Positions 7,557-16,519 of a stretch of 64,000 nucleotides of DNA are shown here, piece after piece. The stretch spans positions 1-64,000 of the forward strand of contig NZ_JACMSF010000011.1 in NCBI RefSeq assembly GCF_014257025.1, given 5' to 3'. A program made the translations under genes and the position numbers. Source of the DNA: Streptomyces cupreus (GTDB lineage: Bacteria > Actinomycetota > Actinomycetes > Streptomycetales > Streptomycetaceae). The stretch's first letter is position 1; every line of letters begins with the position of its first letter. Under the pieces are notes generated by a model that was not told the DNA's origin, did not search any database, and worked only from the letters and a program-made list of their open reading frames with translations.

Positions 7557-8969
7557 TCAGTGACAGGCGGTGGTGCCGCTGTCGGTGAAGGTCTTGCCCG
7601 CCTCGGGGACGAACTGCCAGTCGTAGCTGCTGGGGTGCAGGGTCAGCTTCAGCACGCCCCAGGTGTTGCTGTTGCGGATCTGGCTGTTGGGCTGGATGGT
7701 GCCGAACCCGCCCAGGCTGGTGCCGCCCATGCCGGCCACGAACTGCCGGATGCCGCGGGTGTTGTCCAGGGCGCCGTTGGCGTCCATGGGGGCGAACCGC
7801 TCGTAGTTGTGGTTGTGCCCGGTCACGACGACCTCGGCGTTGTTGTCGTACAGCGCCTGGTACAGCGGCTTGACCGCGGTGTTCGGGCCGTGGCTGGAGC
7901 CGGAGGTGTAGCGCGGGTGGTGCCAGTAGGCGACGGTGCACGGCTTGGTACTGGCCGCGAGGTCGCCTCGCAGCCACTGCTCCTGTGCCGAGCCCGCCGA
8001 GCAGGACACGATCGAGCAGTTGGAGTTCAGCGCCACGACGTGCCAGCTGCCCAGGTCGAAGGAGTAGTAGCCCTTGGTCGGGTCTCCCGCCGAAGCGCCG
8101 AAGTAGTTGAAGTAACCCGACGCACCTGTGGTGTGGTACTCGTGGTTGCCGGTGGCCGGCCGGGTGCGGGCTTTGTGCCTGCCCCAGGACGGCTGGTAGC
8201 AGTTGGTGTAGTCGGAGGACGTGCCGTCCGGGTAGGCCGTGTCACCGATGGCCATGACGGTGCCGGTGATGCCGTCCAGCAGGTTGGCGGTGGCCTCGTC
8301 GCCCGCCGTGCCGCAGTTGGCGATGTCACCGGCGCCGACCAGCACCGGGTCACCCGACGGCGGCGGCGTGGACGTGGTGGGCGTGGGTGACGGGGCGGTG
8401 CCGGTGGTGATCACCAGCTGCGGGGCGTCGGCGCCGGACTCGCGGGAGTCGTAGTAGGCGCCGTTGGTGCTGGTGGAGGTGCCACCGAAGCTGAACGTGC
8501 CGTTGCCGGTCACCGCCGAGGTCACATCGATCTCGACCCACTGGTCGTTGGCCACCGAGCCGAGCGACGCGACGGTGGCGCCGTCGATGACCGGCTTGTT
8601 GTTCCAGGTGACGCCGGTCTCCGACCAGGTGGTGTCGGTCATCGACTTCCAGGTGCCGCCGTTGCTGCTGTTGCCGCCGGCCGTGACGCGGATCCGCAGC
8701 TTGGCGCTGGTGACGGCCTGGGTGAGGCCGCTGACGGTGAACTTCAGGAACGACTGGCGCACCGGCGAGTTGTCGACGGTGAACTGCGAGGAGGTGCCGT
8801 AGTTCGTCGACGGGGTGCTGTCCTGCACGTAGGTGTCGGCGGTCGGATTGATGGTGATGGTGGCTGCGGTGGCCGTGGAGGCGGTCGTGAGCAGAGCCGC
8901 GACGGCGGCGGTGGTGGTGACGACTGCTGCCGTTGCCATCGAGGCTCTTCGGATGTGGCGGGTGCCCAT
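7557..8969 (-). CDS. Secreted DNRLRE-domain metallophosphoesterase
   Basis: The 470-aa secreted protein has a signal peptide at residues 1-36 (MGTRHIRRASMATAAVVTTT... ending STATAA). A DNRLRE/CBM-like jelly-roll domain follows at about 36-185 (NPTADTYVQDSTPSTNYG, FLKFTVSGL, WSETGVTWNNKP, DQWVEIDVTSAV). After a Thr/Pro linker (PSPTPTTSTPPPSGDP) comes a calcineurin-like phosphoesterase domain with all metal motifs: GAGDIANCG, AIGDTAYPDG, ATGNHEYH, YWHHPRYT and TGHNHNYERF. Start ATG 8969 sits behind GAAGGGATC. It probably hydrolyses an extracellular phosphoester; the N-terminal domain suggests attachment to a polymer or cell wall. It is monocistronic with its own terminator. Confidence 0.88.
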   Translation of the reverse strand: MGTRHIRRASMATAAVVTTTAAVAALLTTASTATAATITINPTADTYVQDSTPSTNYGTSSQFTVDNSPVRQSFLKFTVSGLTQAVTSAKLRIRVTAGGNSSNGGTWKSMTDTTWSETGVTWNNKPVIDGATVASLGSVANDQWVEIDVTSAVTGNGTFSFGGTSTSTNGAYYDSRESGADAPQLVITTGTAPSPTPTTSTPPPSGDPVLVGAGDIANCGTAGDEATANLLDGITGTVMAIGDTAYPDGTSSDYTNCYQPSWGRHKARTRPATGNHEYHTTGASGYFNYFGASAGDPTKGYYSFDLGSWHVVALNSNCSIVSCSAGSAQEQWLRGDLAASTKPCTVAYWHHPRYTSGSSHGPNTAVKPLYQALYDNNAEVVVTGHNHNYERFAPMDANGALDNTRGIRQFVAGMGGTSLGGFGTIQPNSQIRNSNTWGVLKLTLHPSSYDWQFVPEAGKTFTDSGTTACH

Positions 8970-9265
8970 CACGTGATCCCTTCCGAGGTGAAGGCTGTGA
9001 CTCCGTGTGGGGGGCGGTGTGGAACCTATGAGTCCGCCGTGGGCCACGGCCACGGTGCGGAAATGAACGTTGAGCGTGCGGCAGATGGCGTTTCGTCACC
9101 GTCCGAACGGATGTGCTGACAGTCGGTCAACTGGGCGGCCTTGCCTGCCAGTTGGACGCTCCGTGGCAAGGCCCGGCAGGGGTCGTCAAGAATTCAGCTC
9201 GGCGCCACAGCGGGGATACGGGCAAGCCACGCGGTCCTTGCCCGGGGGCGGCTTTGTTCCTCAGC

Positions 9266-10465
9266 ATGACGCTCTGGGCTCCGCCGCAAGGCTTTCGATG
9301 TCTCCCCGGCCGACTGATCCGCGCGCTTCTGGTCATGCTGGGGGGCGCGGTTCTCGCAGGGGTCCTGGTGTCGTTGACGGCATCGGTCGCCTCGGCACAT
9401 GTCCCGACGACGGACGGCACGTCCACGATCCGCCAGCACGGGTCCCTGGTGCGCTACGAACTGGAGGTCGACTACGACAAGCTCACGAAGGCCGCCCGCC
9501 TCGGTGGGGTCCCGCGCGAAGCGACGGACGCCGAGCGCGAGGCATTTCTCGAGTCCCACCGCGCGCAGCTCGCGTCATACCTGGCCGACCGCCTGACCGT
9601 CGCCCTCGACGGCGTGCGCTGCGCCGCCGCACTCGAAGACACGAGAATCACCAAGCGGCAGAACTTCCTCTACGCTCGCCTGCTCCTGACCCATCGTTGC
9701 CCGGGCACGGGGAGCGGCCGGTTCACCGTGCGCTATGAGGTGTTCTCCGACACGGCCGCCATCGGCGCCGAGCACACCAACATGGTCGACTACGAACTCG
9801 GCGGTTCCGGTGGGAGCGACGTCTTCGACGCCGGCCATCGCGAACTGCGGGTCGGCCGGAGCGCCGCCGGCCAACGCGAATCACCAGCTGGCAAGTCGGG
9901 CTTCTTGTCATCGGTGGGCCGGTTCGTGGGCATGGGGCTGGAACACATCCTGCTCGGCATCGACCACGTGCTCTTCCTGGTGCTCCTGTTGCTCGGCGCG
10001 CGGGGATGGCGCAGCGTGGTCCGGCTCGCGACCAGTTTCACCGTGGCGCACAGCGTCACGCTCGCCCTGGCGGTGCTGGGATGGGTCGAGGTTCCTGCCA
10101 AGCTCGTCGAACCGCTGATCGCCCTGTCCATCGTGTACGTCGCGGTGGAGAACATCGCGCGCGGCGAGACGCGCCACCGCGCCCTCGTCGTGTTCGGCTT
10201 CGGCCTGCTGCACGGGCTGGGCTTCGCCGGGGCGCTGAACTTCACCGACGACTTCAGCGGCCGGCTGCTCGTCTCACTGTTGAGCTTCAACCTCGGCATC
10301 GAACTGGGACAGTTCGCGATTGTGCTGCTGGTGTTCCCGCTGCTTCTGCTGGCACGCCGGTACTCCTGGTCGACCGTCGCCCACACCGGCGCGACCGCCA
10401 TTGTCGGCGTCCTCGGCCTGGTCTGGCTCGCCGAGCGCCTGCTGGCGCCGAGCGGCGCCGCGTAG
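9266..10465 (+). CDS. HupE/UreJ-family membrane protein
   Basis: The 399-aa protein has an N-terminal signal (LIRALLVMLGGAVLAGV... ASVASA|HVPTT), then an exported region of about 190 residues. The C-terminal half has six or seven helices with the HupE/UreJ_2 signature: GMGLEHILLGIDHVLFLV, ATSFTVAHSVTLALAVLG, VENIARG, FGFGLLHGLGFAGAL, SFNLGIELGQFAIVL. The conserved His/Asp/Glu residues in these helices resemble a metal-binding site, and the family is linked to nickel or cobalt handling. No hydrogenase or urease gene is nearby, so the substrate is open. Start ATG 9266 gives a plausible signal; no strong ribosome site precedes it, and a downstream ATG at the start of the hydrophobic stretch cannot be excluded. 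Confidence 0.82.
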   Translation: MTLWAPPQGFRCLPGRLIRALLVMLGGAVLAGVLVSLTASVASAHVPTTDGTSTIRQHGSLVRYELEVDYDKLTKAARLGGVPREATDAEREAFLESHRAQLASYLADRLTVALDGVRCAAALEDTRITKRQNFLYARLLLTHRCPGTGSGRFTVRYEVFSDTAAIGAEHTNMVDYELGGSGGSDVFDAGHRELRVGRSAAGQRESPAGKSGFLSSVGRFVGMGLEHILLGIDHVLFLVLLLLGARGWRSVVRLATSFTVAHSVTLALAVLGWVEVPAKLVEPLIALSIVYVAVENIARGETRHRALVVFGFGLLHGLGFAGALNFTDDFSGRLLVSLLSFNLGIELGQFAIVLLVFPLLLLARRYSWSTVAHTGATAIVGVLGLVWLAERLLAPSGAA

Positions 10466-10545
10466 CCCTCCCCTGGGTGACTGCGTGATCGCGAACCTCA
10501 TGTTCCAGGCGCACATGGTGGCGAGCACGGTGGGGCTTCAGGGCT

Positions 10546-10833
10546 TCACTCGTCGTGGCACCACATCCGCACCCGGGCCCGGTCGCTCTGCGGCAGCGCC
10601 TCGACGCCCGGGCCGAGCCAACCGTTACGGCACTTGGCGCAGAGGCTGAAACGCCATCGTGCCCGCATGGGCCCGGCGGCGTGTGTGTGCCGTTCGAAGT
10701 CGGCATTCGGCAGATCATCGGGGGTGACGTCAAAGCTGCAGCCGGGCATCACGCCGGCCACCACGCGGCACACCGGCCGCAGGATGCGTGCGGGGGCAGA
10801 TCCGTCACTCCGGAAAAAGGCCTGCCCCTGCAC
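10546..10833 (-). CDS. Hypothetical protein with a CxxC motif
   Basis: A 95-aa frame starting at GTG 10833. The C-terminal half, RARWRFSLCAKCRNGWLGPGVEALPQ, looks protein-like, with one CxxC pair and a balanced mix of charged and aromatic residues. No family is recognised. The start is uncertain (a GGAGG lies too far upstream). It could be a small real gene or the tail of a decayed one, given the relics on both sides. Confidence 0.35.
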   Translation of the reverse strand: MQGQAFFRSDGSAPARILRPVCRVVAGVMPGCSFDVTPDDLPNADFERHTHAAGPMRARWRFSLCAKCRNGWLGPGVEALPQSDRARVRMWCHDE

Positions 10834-10873
10834 GTAGGCGCCCGCGTGCCTCCCCCCGGAGTGCAGGCGCCTT

Positions 10874-10890
10874 TGACCCCGACGGGGTCA
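10874..10890. terminator. Short hairpin between genes
   Basis: TGACCCC (10874-10880) and GGGGTCA (10884-10890) form a 7-bp stem with a GAC loop. It lies 400 bases after the HupE-like gene and just before the kinase relic. A terminator role is possible but not certain. Confidence 0.35.
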
Positions 10891-10934
10891 CTCATTCACG
10901 GGTGACAGAGAATGATTGCCAGGTCAACACCCTC

Positions 10935-11490
10935 ATGAAGAGCCGTACTTGCCGCCCGCACAAGCCCGCCAACCTGCTGGTCACCGACGACGGCACCACG
11001 AAGATCGTGGACTTTGGCATCGCCCACCTCACCTACTGGGCTTCACCGGATGAGGGCGCGCCCGCGCTCGGTACGGCCGCCTACGTGGCCCCCGAGTTTG
11101 CACTGCACCACCCGGCCGGACCGGCCGCCGACCTGTATGCGCTGGGCTGCGTGCTGTGCGAACTCCTTGCCGGACGGCACCGTTTCCTGGCGCCGATGCC
11201 GCTCAGGTGCTCTACCGCCAGGTCCACGGAGCCCCGGCCCGGCTGAGCGACATACTCCCCGTTGCCCCGCCGGAGTTGCTGCGCACCGTGCACGCCCTGC
11301 TCGCCAAGAACCCCGGCGACCGGCCGCGCGACGCCGCCGAGGCGGCCGGCACACAGGACGTGCTCGCCTCCGACGCCGTGGCCACACAGATGCTCGTACC
11401 GGTGGTCGATGTCACTGGCCCCGCTGCAGCAGCACGTCATCGCCATGGCCGTTCGGCGACGGGGAACAGGCCAGGAGGAATCCGCGGGTG
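10935..11490 (+). pseudogene. Ser/Thr protein kinase relic (catalytic C-lobe)
   Basis: From ATG 10935 one frame reads KPANLLVTDDGTTKIVDFGIAHL, then GTAAYVAPEF, then ADLYALGCVLCELLAGRHRF. These are the Hanks kinase catalytic loop, DFG, activation segment and helix F. The HRD motif is destroyed (CRPHKPAN in place of HRDLKPAN) and the whole ATP-binding N-lobe is missing. A frameshift near 11190 moves the protein to another frame, which continues AQVLYRQVHGAPARLSD, PELLRTVHALLAKNPGDRPRDAAE, the usual end of a Streptomyces kinase domain. It is therefore truncated and shifted. No sensor domain follows. Confidence 0.78.
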
Positions 11491-11706
11491 ATGTTGCGAG
11501 CGCGTTCCGCGGACAAAGGGGGGATCCCCTGCGCACCGATGAGAAGCATCTGCTTCGTCAGGTGGCTGTAACATCGCTGTCTCCGCCGGCGATCCATCGA
11601 TCAATCCCTGCGGTGACGCGTGCCCTGAATCCTTTGCTTCAAACGGTGGCGCAGCGCCCCGCGCTCACCCGCCGACAGCACACGGACGCGCCTTGTGAAC
11701 TACCCG

Positions 11707-11910
11707 TCAGGGCCGAGTGAACGGCCCGTCAGGGTGGTGAGCCGGGCGAGGGCGGTCCGGCCCGTGCGCATCCGGGCTGTTCAGCAGTTCCGCTGCCTGG
11801 TGCTGCATGTGCGTCGCCGCCGTCTGGGCTTCCGCGACGGCGTCTCCGCGCTCGCGCACCAAGTCCTCGTAGATCGGCAGGTGATCGTCTTCCGTGGGGC
11901 TGTGTGTCAC
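11707..11910 (-). CDS. Small hypothetical protein, 67 aa
   Basis: Start GTG 11910 lies 6-7 bases behind GGAAGGA. The N-terminal two thirds (EDDHLPIYEDLVRERGDAVAEAQTAATHMQHQAAELLN) looks like an acidic helical protein; the tail is Pro/His-rich. Short orphan proteins of this kind are common in Streptomyces. No function can be given. It is supported mainly by its good ribosome site and sensible composition. Confidence 0.45.
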   Translation of the reverse strand: MTHSPTEDDHLPIYEDLVRERGDAVAEAQTAATHMQHQAAELLNSPDAHGPDRPRPAHHPDGPFTRP

Positions 11911-12032
11911 AGCGCCGGTCCTTCCGCTGTCGTACCTTCATCCCGAAGTGGCACGAAGATGCCGGCCACCAGGTCATCCCAGACCTGGGTGGGTTGGTGT
12001 CCCTGAGTTTGAACGACCCTCCATGGTGCCTG

Positions 12033-12134
12033 TCAGGTCCCGTTGAGCCGGGCGGCGATGCCATGCCCGATCAGCAAATAAAGGACGGCTGGGAGGCCGT
12101 AATTGAGGACAGCGCGCAGACCTTCTGTATTCAT
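12033..12134 (-). CDS. 33-residue single-helix peptide
   Basis: ATG 12134 is preceded by AGGAAA at good spacing. The frame reads MNTEGLRAVLNYGLPAVLYL, then LIGHGIAARLNGT and TGA. It is a short amphipathic start followed by one hydrophobic helix with a GHG motif, so probably a membrane peptide. It is too short for most gene finders. The flanking DNA has no other gene on this strand. Whether it is expressed, and what it does, are unknown. Confidence 0.45.
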   Translation of the reverse strand: MNTEGLRAVLNYGLPAVLYLLIGHGIAARLNGT

Positions 12135-12844
12135 CGTGAAAATTTCCTGTGCCCACCCGGACAGTCAGTCCGCCATTTCGTGCACAACTCGATGAAGGCA
12201 GTGGCCTGCCGTTCGCCGGACTGATTACGCATGGGGCGGCCAGGCCCCGCGGGCTGGTCGTACGTCGGGTGTTCGGCAATGGGGTCGGTGTTGTTCACAA
12301 GACGATCCAATCGGACGTGTCGCGCGGTCGGCAGGGTCACCCAGGGCCCAGATTCAGATTGGGCATTGACTCTCTTCTGCTTACTTCTGCGCACTGCAAG
12401 GGCGACCGTGTTACACCGCTCGCCGCTGCGACCCAAATATGGCGGCCTATTCGGGAACTTATCCAAATGCTCGTGTGAGAGGGGATATTGCGGATGTCGG
12501 GGAAGATGGAGCGTCAGCGCGGACGCCGGGTCGCCAACCAGAGGCAGATGCTGGGCGGTACGGCACCGGCCAGTCCTGCGGTCAGTGCCGCGCCCGCGAC
12601 GGGCTCGCTGAGCGTGGGTAGCAGGCCGGTGACCTGTCCTGCGGTGGTCGGAAGCGAAACGTCGCATCCCCACTCGGTCATGGAGGTGCCGCCGCCTTCG
12701 ACGAGGAGCCCATGGCCGTCCTTCATGCACGGCTTGGCCCCGACGGCGTTGGCCCCAACCGCAGCAGCCCGGCCAGTACGGCGGGCAGAGGCGCACCCGC
12801 CAGGCCCCCCAGAGAACAATGCCGTCTTCGTTCACTACGACCAG
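12135..12844. other. Non-coding or degenerate stretch
   Basis: No credible gene is seen on either strand. The part from about 12,350 to 12,500 is noticeably richer in A/T than its surroundings and may hold promoters. Open frames here have arginine- and proline-rich translations typical of non-coding high-GC DNA. Confidence 0.5.
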
Positions 12845-12845
12845 G

Positions 12846-13080
12846 CCCCTCGACGCCGGTTGGCCGATCGCCAGCGGTACTGTCGAAGGAGCAGCCCGCC
12901 ACCTGATCGCCGACCGCCTCGACATCACCGGCAGCCGATGGAGTGTCTGCGGAGCGGCGACTTCCCGGCCTACTGGACCGACCACACCCAGAGGGAACGC
13001 GAAACGCCTCTATCCCTCACCCCACCAGCACAACGACGATCTCACCGCAGAAGAGCCGCACCCTTCGCGAACTCGGCATG
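12846..13080 (+). mobile_element. ISKra4-like transposase, C-terminal relic
   Basis: The frame reads DAGWPIASGTVEGAARHLIADRLDITGSRW, then SVCGA. This matches the conserved end of ISKra4-type transposases (GWPIATGVIEGACRHL..DRLDITGARW). After a shift, another frame gives GDFPAYWTDHTQRERE and then KRLYPSP, the usual final residues. The rest of the transposase and both terminal repeats are missing. It records an old insertion followed by deletion. Confidence 0.7.
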
Positions 13081-13127
13081 CGCAACCACACACTCATCGT
13101 GCGCTGTGCGGGGGCCGCAGCGGCCAT

Positions 13128-13787
13128 TTATACGGCTTCCCAGGAGATGGCACCCTCTCCAGTGACCACTGGACGGTACGCCTGCGCCTCCAGGCCCTGT
13201 GCGCGGGCCCGGTCGGCGAAGTCCTGCAGAGCGGGCATGCCGCTCTCCAGCGCGTCGGCGACCTCGGCCAGCATCGCGGCGGCACTCGGCCACCGGGGCG
13301 GATAGAAGCACCCCTGCTCGTGGTCCCAGTGGCCGACGCAGCCATGCATCGGCCCCGACCGCAGGTCGACGAACAGCTCGTTGCCGCTGCCGTCCCGGGC
13401 GATGGGCATGAAGACGCGCAGAAACTCGCCGACGGGGGAGCCGGCGTCCTTGCCCTCCTCGTCGAGGGGCCACTGCGTGGCACCGAGCTCGGCTCCCGTC
13501 TCCAGCCACAGATGACGGCTGCGGCGTGCCTGGGCGATGCTCAGCGGCGTGAAGAAGGGGGGAAGCAGCTTCACGTGGGGCCGGGGGCCGCTCATGCCGT
13601 CGGCCCGGGCCCACCACTGAGCCAGGTCCTGCGGCAGTGCGCGTCCCAGATCCCGCTCGGCGCCGGCCCGGTCCACGTGGGCGGCCGGGGCGTCGAGGCA
13701 GGCGGCGGTCGCCGGCGCGTTGCGTGCCAGCCACGCCGCGATCCGGTCCCAGGCGTCGTCCACGGCGGGTACGGTCACGCGCATCAT
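13128..13787 (-). CDS. SMI1/KNR4-family protein
   Basis: A 219-aa soluble protein. VDDAWDRIAAWLARNAP, LPQDLAQWWARADGMSG, LLPPFFTPLSIAQARR, FMPIARDGSGNELFVDLRSG, GCVGHWDHEQGCFYPPRWPS and LAEVADALESG follow the order of an SMI1/KNR4 (SUKH-like) domain. In bacteria this fold often serves as an immunity protein to polymorphic toxins, but it also occurs alone. Two adjacent ATG codons at 13787 and 13784 are possible starts; neither has a strong ribosome site. The next gene upstream is divergent and encodes a secreted NucA/NucB-like nuclease, which would suit a toxin-immunity pair. That link is my inference. Confidence 0.75.
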   Translation of the reverse strand: MMRVTVPAVDDAWDRIAAWLARNAPATAACLDAPAAHVDRAGAERDLGRALPQDLAQWWARADGMSGPRPHVKLLPPFFTPLSIAQARRSRHLWLETGAELGATQWPLDEEGKDAGSPVGEFLRVFMPIARDGSGNELFVDLRSGPMHGCVGHWDHEQGCFYPPRWPSAAAMLAEVADALESGMPALQDFADRARAQGLEAQAYRPVVTGEGAISWEAV

Positions 13788-13960
13788 TCTGGCCGAGGCG
13801 GACCGTGAATGCCACGGCGGATGTCCCCGGTTCCTGTTCCCTGACCCTGCCGCGCGGGGCGTTATCAATCCGTGACCGAGGGATGCGGGGTGTGACTGCG
13901 TCGATCAAGTGACGCGACGTCGGGTCGCTGTCCCATCGCCGATCTCTTGGCAGGAGTTTC

Positions 13961-15259
13961 ATGCGCAGATACGTTTTGCTGGCCGTGGCCGCAGCCACCC
14001 TGGGCCTACTCATACCCGCTGCCGCCCCCGCCTCGGCCGCCTCGGAGCCGACGGCCACGCAGTTCGTCAGCCTCACCGGATACGACGGGCCACCCGACCA
14101 GGGCGGTGTCCCCATCACGCCCGAGACGGTCACCACCACGCCAATCGCCCAACTGCCGCAGGGCACAACGGTCTACACCGACGGCACGGCCGGTCCCTCC
14201 GCGCAGACCGTATCCGCGCTCACCACCGGACCGCAGCCGGTGGCCTCGGCCGCCTACGGCCCCGGCCTCAGCCAGAGCGACTGCCAGAACGACGCCGCCG
14301 CCTACCGCGACGCCGGGCATGTCATCGACCATTTCAACTACTGCCTGGCCGGCTACTTCCGGGTGACCGTGCTGCAATGCACGATCGTCAACGGCGTACC
14401 GACCAACTGCCGGGTCACGGGCACGGCGGACTTCCGGCTCTCCAGTGTCGGCCGCGGCCACAACGCGAGCCGGTTCGCTAGCTTCACGGACGTACTCGAC
14501 CAGTGGCGGATCACCGGCAATGCCGGAAGCACCTCGATGACCCTCAACATCAGATGCACCACGACCCTCGGTTCCGCGTGCGACGCCTCCGCACCCACCG
14601 GCCACACCAGGACCATCAGCCAGTGGGCCGCGTCGAACAGCGCCTACTCCCGCTTCGACTCCCCGACCACCGGCGCTTCGGGCACCCACCTGATCAGCCG
14701 GTACCAGTTCCGGACCGTCCTCAGCGTCGCGGGCGGTGACAGCGTCTCGTTCGGCACTAACAACTTCCGCTGCGACTCCGCCACGTACATCAAGAACACC
14801 GCGGCCGGATCCGGCTGCGTGTTCCCCAACGTGACCTCGGTGTTCACCCTCAACGTGAACTCGGGTGCCACCCAGGAGGCGCTGCATATCTACCAGGCGC
14901 AGTACTACCCGGAGACGACCACCCCGGCCGACCCCAACAAGTCCATCCCCGGCTCCGTCGAGTCGGGCCGGCCGCTCACCAGGACCACCAGCGCCACGCT
15001 GATCGACGCCAACCGCGACAAGGCGGGCGACACCTGTACGGCGTACTACCCGGCGTACTCGACCAGTTCCAACCTGGACTGTGACGAGTACCCGTACGCC
15101 AGTACCCACCAGGGCGCGTCGAAAGCCGGCACGAACTACTCGGCCAGGCCCATCAATGACAGCGACAACCGCTCCGGCGGCGGCCAGTTGAGCGCCTTCT
15201 ACAGCTTCAACCGGATGCTGGACACGGAGGACCGCTTCTACGTGGCCATTACCGGCTGA
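13961..15259 (+). CDS. Secreted protein with C-terminal NucA/NucB-like nuclease domain
   Basis: The 432-aa protein starts at ATG 13961 behind CAGGAG and has a clear signal peptide (MRRYVLLAVAAATLGLL... APASA|AS). The middle region (about 90-330) is Ser/Thr/Asn-rich with several cysteine pairs, and no domain is recognised. Residues about 335-432 contain ANRDKAGDTC, LDCDEYPYASTHQGASKAG, DNRSGGGQLSAFYSF and RMLDTEDRFYVAIT. These match the deoxyribonuclease NucA/NucB family, including its CDEYPxAS motif. It probably degrades extracellular DNA. The nuclease call rests on that motif only. The neighbouring SMI1/KNR4 gene is divergent. Confidence 0.78.
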   Translation: MRRYVLLAVAAATLGLLIPAAAPASAASEPTATQFVSLTGYDGPPDQGGVPITPETVTTTPIAQLPQGTTVYTDGTAGPSAQTVSALTTGPQPVASAAYGPGLSQSDCQNDAAAYRDAGHVIDHFNYCLAGYFRVTVLQCTIVNGVPTNCRVTGTADFRLSSVGRGHNASRFASFTDVLDQWRITGNAGSTSMTLNIRCTTTLGSACDASAPTGHTRTISQWAASNSAYSRFDSPTTGASGTHLISRYQFRTVLSVAGGDSVSFGTNNFRCDSATYIKNTAAGSGCVFPNVTSVFTLNVNSGATQEALHIYQAQYYPETTTPADPNKSIPGSVESGRPLTRTTSATLIDANRDKAGDTCTAYYPAYSTSSNLDCDEYPYASTHQGASKAGTNYSARPINDSDNRSGGGQLSAFYSFNRMLDTEDRFYVAITG

Positions 15260-15383
15260 CCGGGCACGGGACCTGATCTGATCGGGGCGGGACGCCGTCC
15301 GTGGCGCGGCGGCGGTGTTCACCGCCCCGACGGTACGGGCGGCGTCTTCCCGCCCCGTGTCGGCATGTGCTTCCGTGCCCGGC

Positions 15384-16436
15384 TCAGGGCAGGGGCACGG
15401 GCAACGCAGCGGTCGGCACGGGCGGGTCCGGCAGTTCGGAGAGGACGGATACGGCGTCGTCCAGGCGCATCATGGCGGCCGGATCCTCCGGTACCGCAAG
15501 GGGCGGCACGAGCGGCAGCGTCGGCTGCCCGACGGTGGGGGCACCGGGCAGCGCCCGCTCCTCGGGTGCCGACTCGCTCGCCGAAGCGGGAACCTGGCCG
15601 GTCGGGAGGGTTCCCCCGGGTCGTCCCGTCGGCCCGGACGGCACGGGTGTCCTGCGGTCCTCCGCATCGGGGGCCGACGCCAGGTCCATCGACCGCGCGG
15701 GCTCCGGCGTGGTGCTGAGCGGTGTGCTCGCGACACCCGGGGGCTCCTTGCCGGGCCGTGGCGTGGTCGCGCCATCGGCCTCGACAGGCGAGACCAGGAC
15801 GAGCCCCGCGAGCATCACGGTCGCCCCTACGGACACCAGCGCCCCGGTCGGCGCGGCCGCCGGCGCCCCGTTCTCGGCACGTGGACGTCCCCGCCACACC
15901 CCGGCGACGACGGTCAGCGTGGCCGCCAGAACCGCACGAAGCGCCCGCCTCGCCCTGCCCAGCAGGGATTCCGCCGCCTTGTATGTGACACCCATGAGCT
16001 GCGCCACCTGCGCCACGTCCAGGTCCTCCGCCTTCAGCCGAAGCGCCTCCGCCTGCTGCGCCGGGAGCCTCGCGCCCTGGAGCGCGAGCCACTGCGCCTC
16101 CGCGCGGTCGCACAGGGCTTCGTCGTACGGCACCGCGCTGGGCACGGTCAGCATCGCCCCGGCTCGCCGGCAGATGCCCGCGTCCCGGTTCAGCTGCCGG
16201 TACCGGTCCACGCACAGGCGTACAGTGACCGAGGTCAGCCAGGCGCCCAGCCGGTCATCGTCCAGGTGCGGGCGTTCCGCGGCCCGGGCCATGGCCTCGT
16301 ACACCGCGTCCTCGGCGTCCTGCGCACTCGCCGACCGCCGACGCGCCACCCTCAGCAACTGCTCGCGGTGGGCCCAGATCCGCTGCCATCGCTCAGCTGA
16401 CGTTCTGGAACTCTCTGCATCCGGCGCCTCGCCCAT
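15384..16436 (-). CDS. ECF sigma factor with C-terminal transmembrane and extracellular extension
   Basis: A 350-aa protein starting at ATG 16436 behind AAGGACGAGG. Residues about 18-85 form sigma region 2 (AEDAVYEAMARAAERP, LGAWLTSVTVRLCVDRYRQL). Residues about 120-168 form region 4, with the helix-turn-helix LDVAQVAQLMGVTYKAAESLLGRARRAL. A hydrophobic stretch follows at about 196-216 (TGALVSVGATVMLAGLVLVS). A Pro/Ser/Thr-rich tail of about 130 residues probably lies outside the membrane. Ordinary ECF factors end near residue 180, so the extension is half the protein. No separate anti-sigma gene is adjacent; the membrane part may itself restrain the factor. Confidence 0.85.
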   Translation of the reverse strand: MGEAPDAESSRTSAERWQRIWAHREQLLRVARRRSASAQDAEDAVYEAMARAAERPHLDDDRLGAWLTSVTVRLCVDRYRQLNRDAGICRRAGAMLTVPSAVPYDEALCDRAEAQWLALQGARLPAQQAEALRLKAEDLDVAQVAQLMGVTYKAAESLLGRARRALRAVLAATLTVVAGVWRGRPRAENGAPAAAPTGALVSVGATVMLAGLVLVSPVEADGATTPRPGKEPPGVASTPLSTTPEPARSMDLASAPDAEDRRTPVPSGPTGRPGGTLPTGQVPASASESAPEERALPGAPTVGQPTLPLVPPLAVPEDPAAMMRLDDAVSVLSELPDPPVPTAALPVPLP

Positions 16437-16519
16437 GCGACTACCTCGTCCTTCCAGCCGGCATCCGGAGGCCGGTGCCGTGATACCCGGAATCAGGACG
16501 GCAATCTAACCCGCGCGGG

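Noticed and set aside
11412..11597. 61-aa minus frame beside the kinase relic
   Set aside because: It is antisense to the end of the kinase fragment and has no ribosome site or family pattern.
12131..12985. 284-aa minus frame
   Set aside because: Arg/His/Pro-rich and overlapping the transposase relic; only the separate 33-aa frame there looks protein-like.
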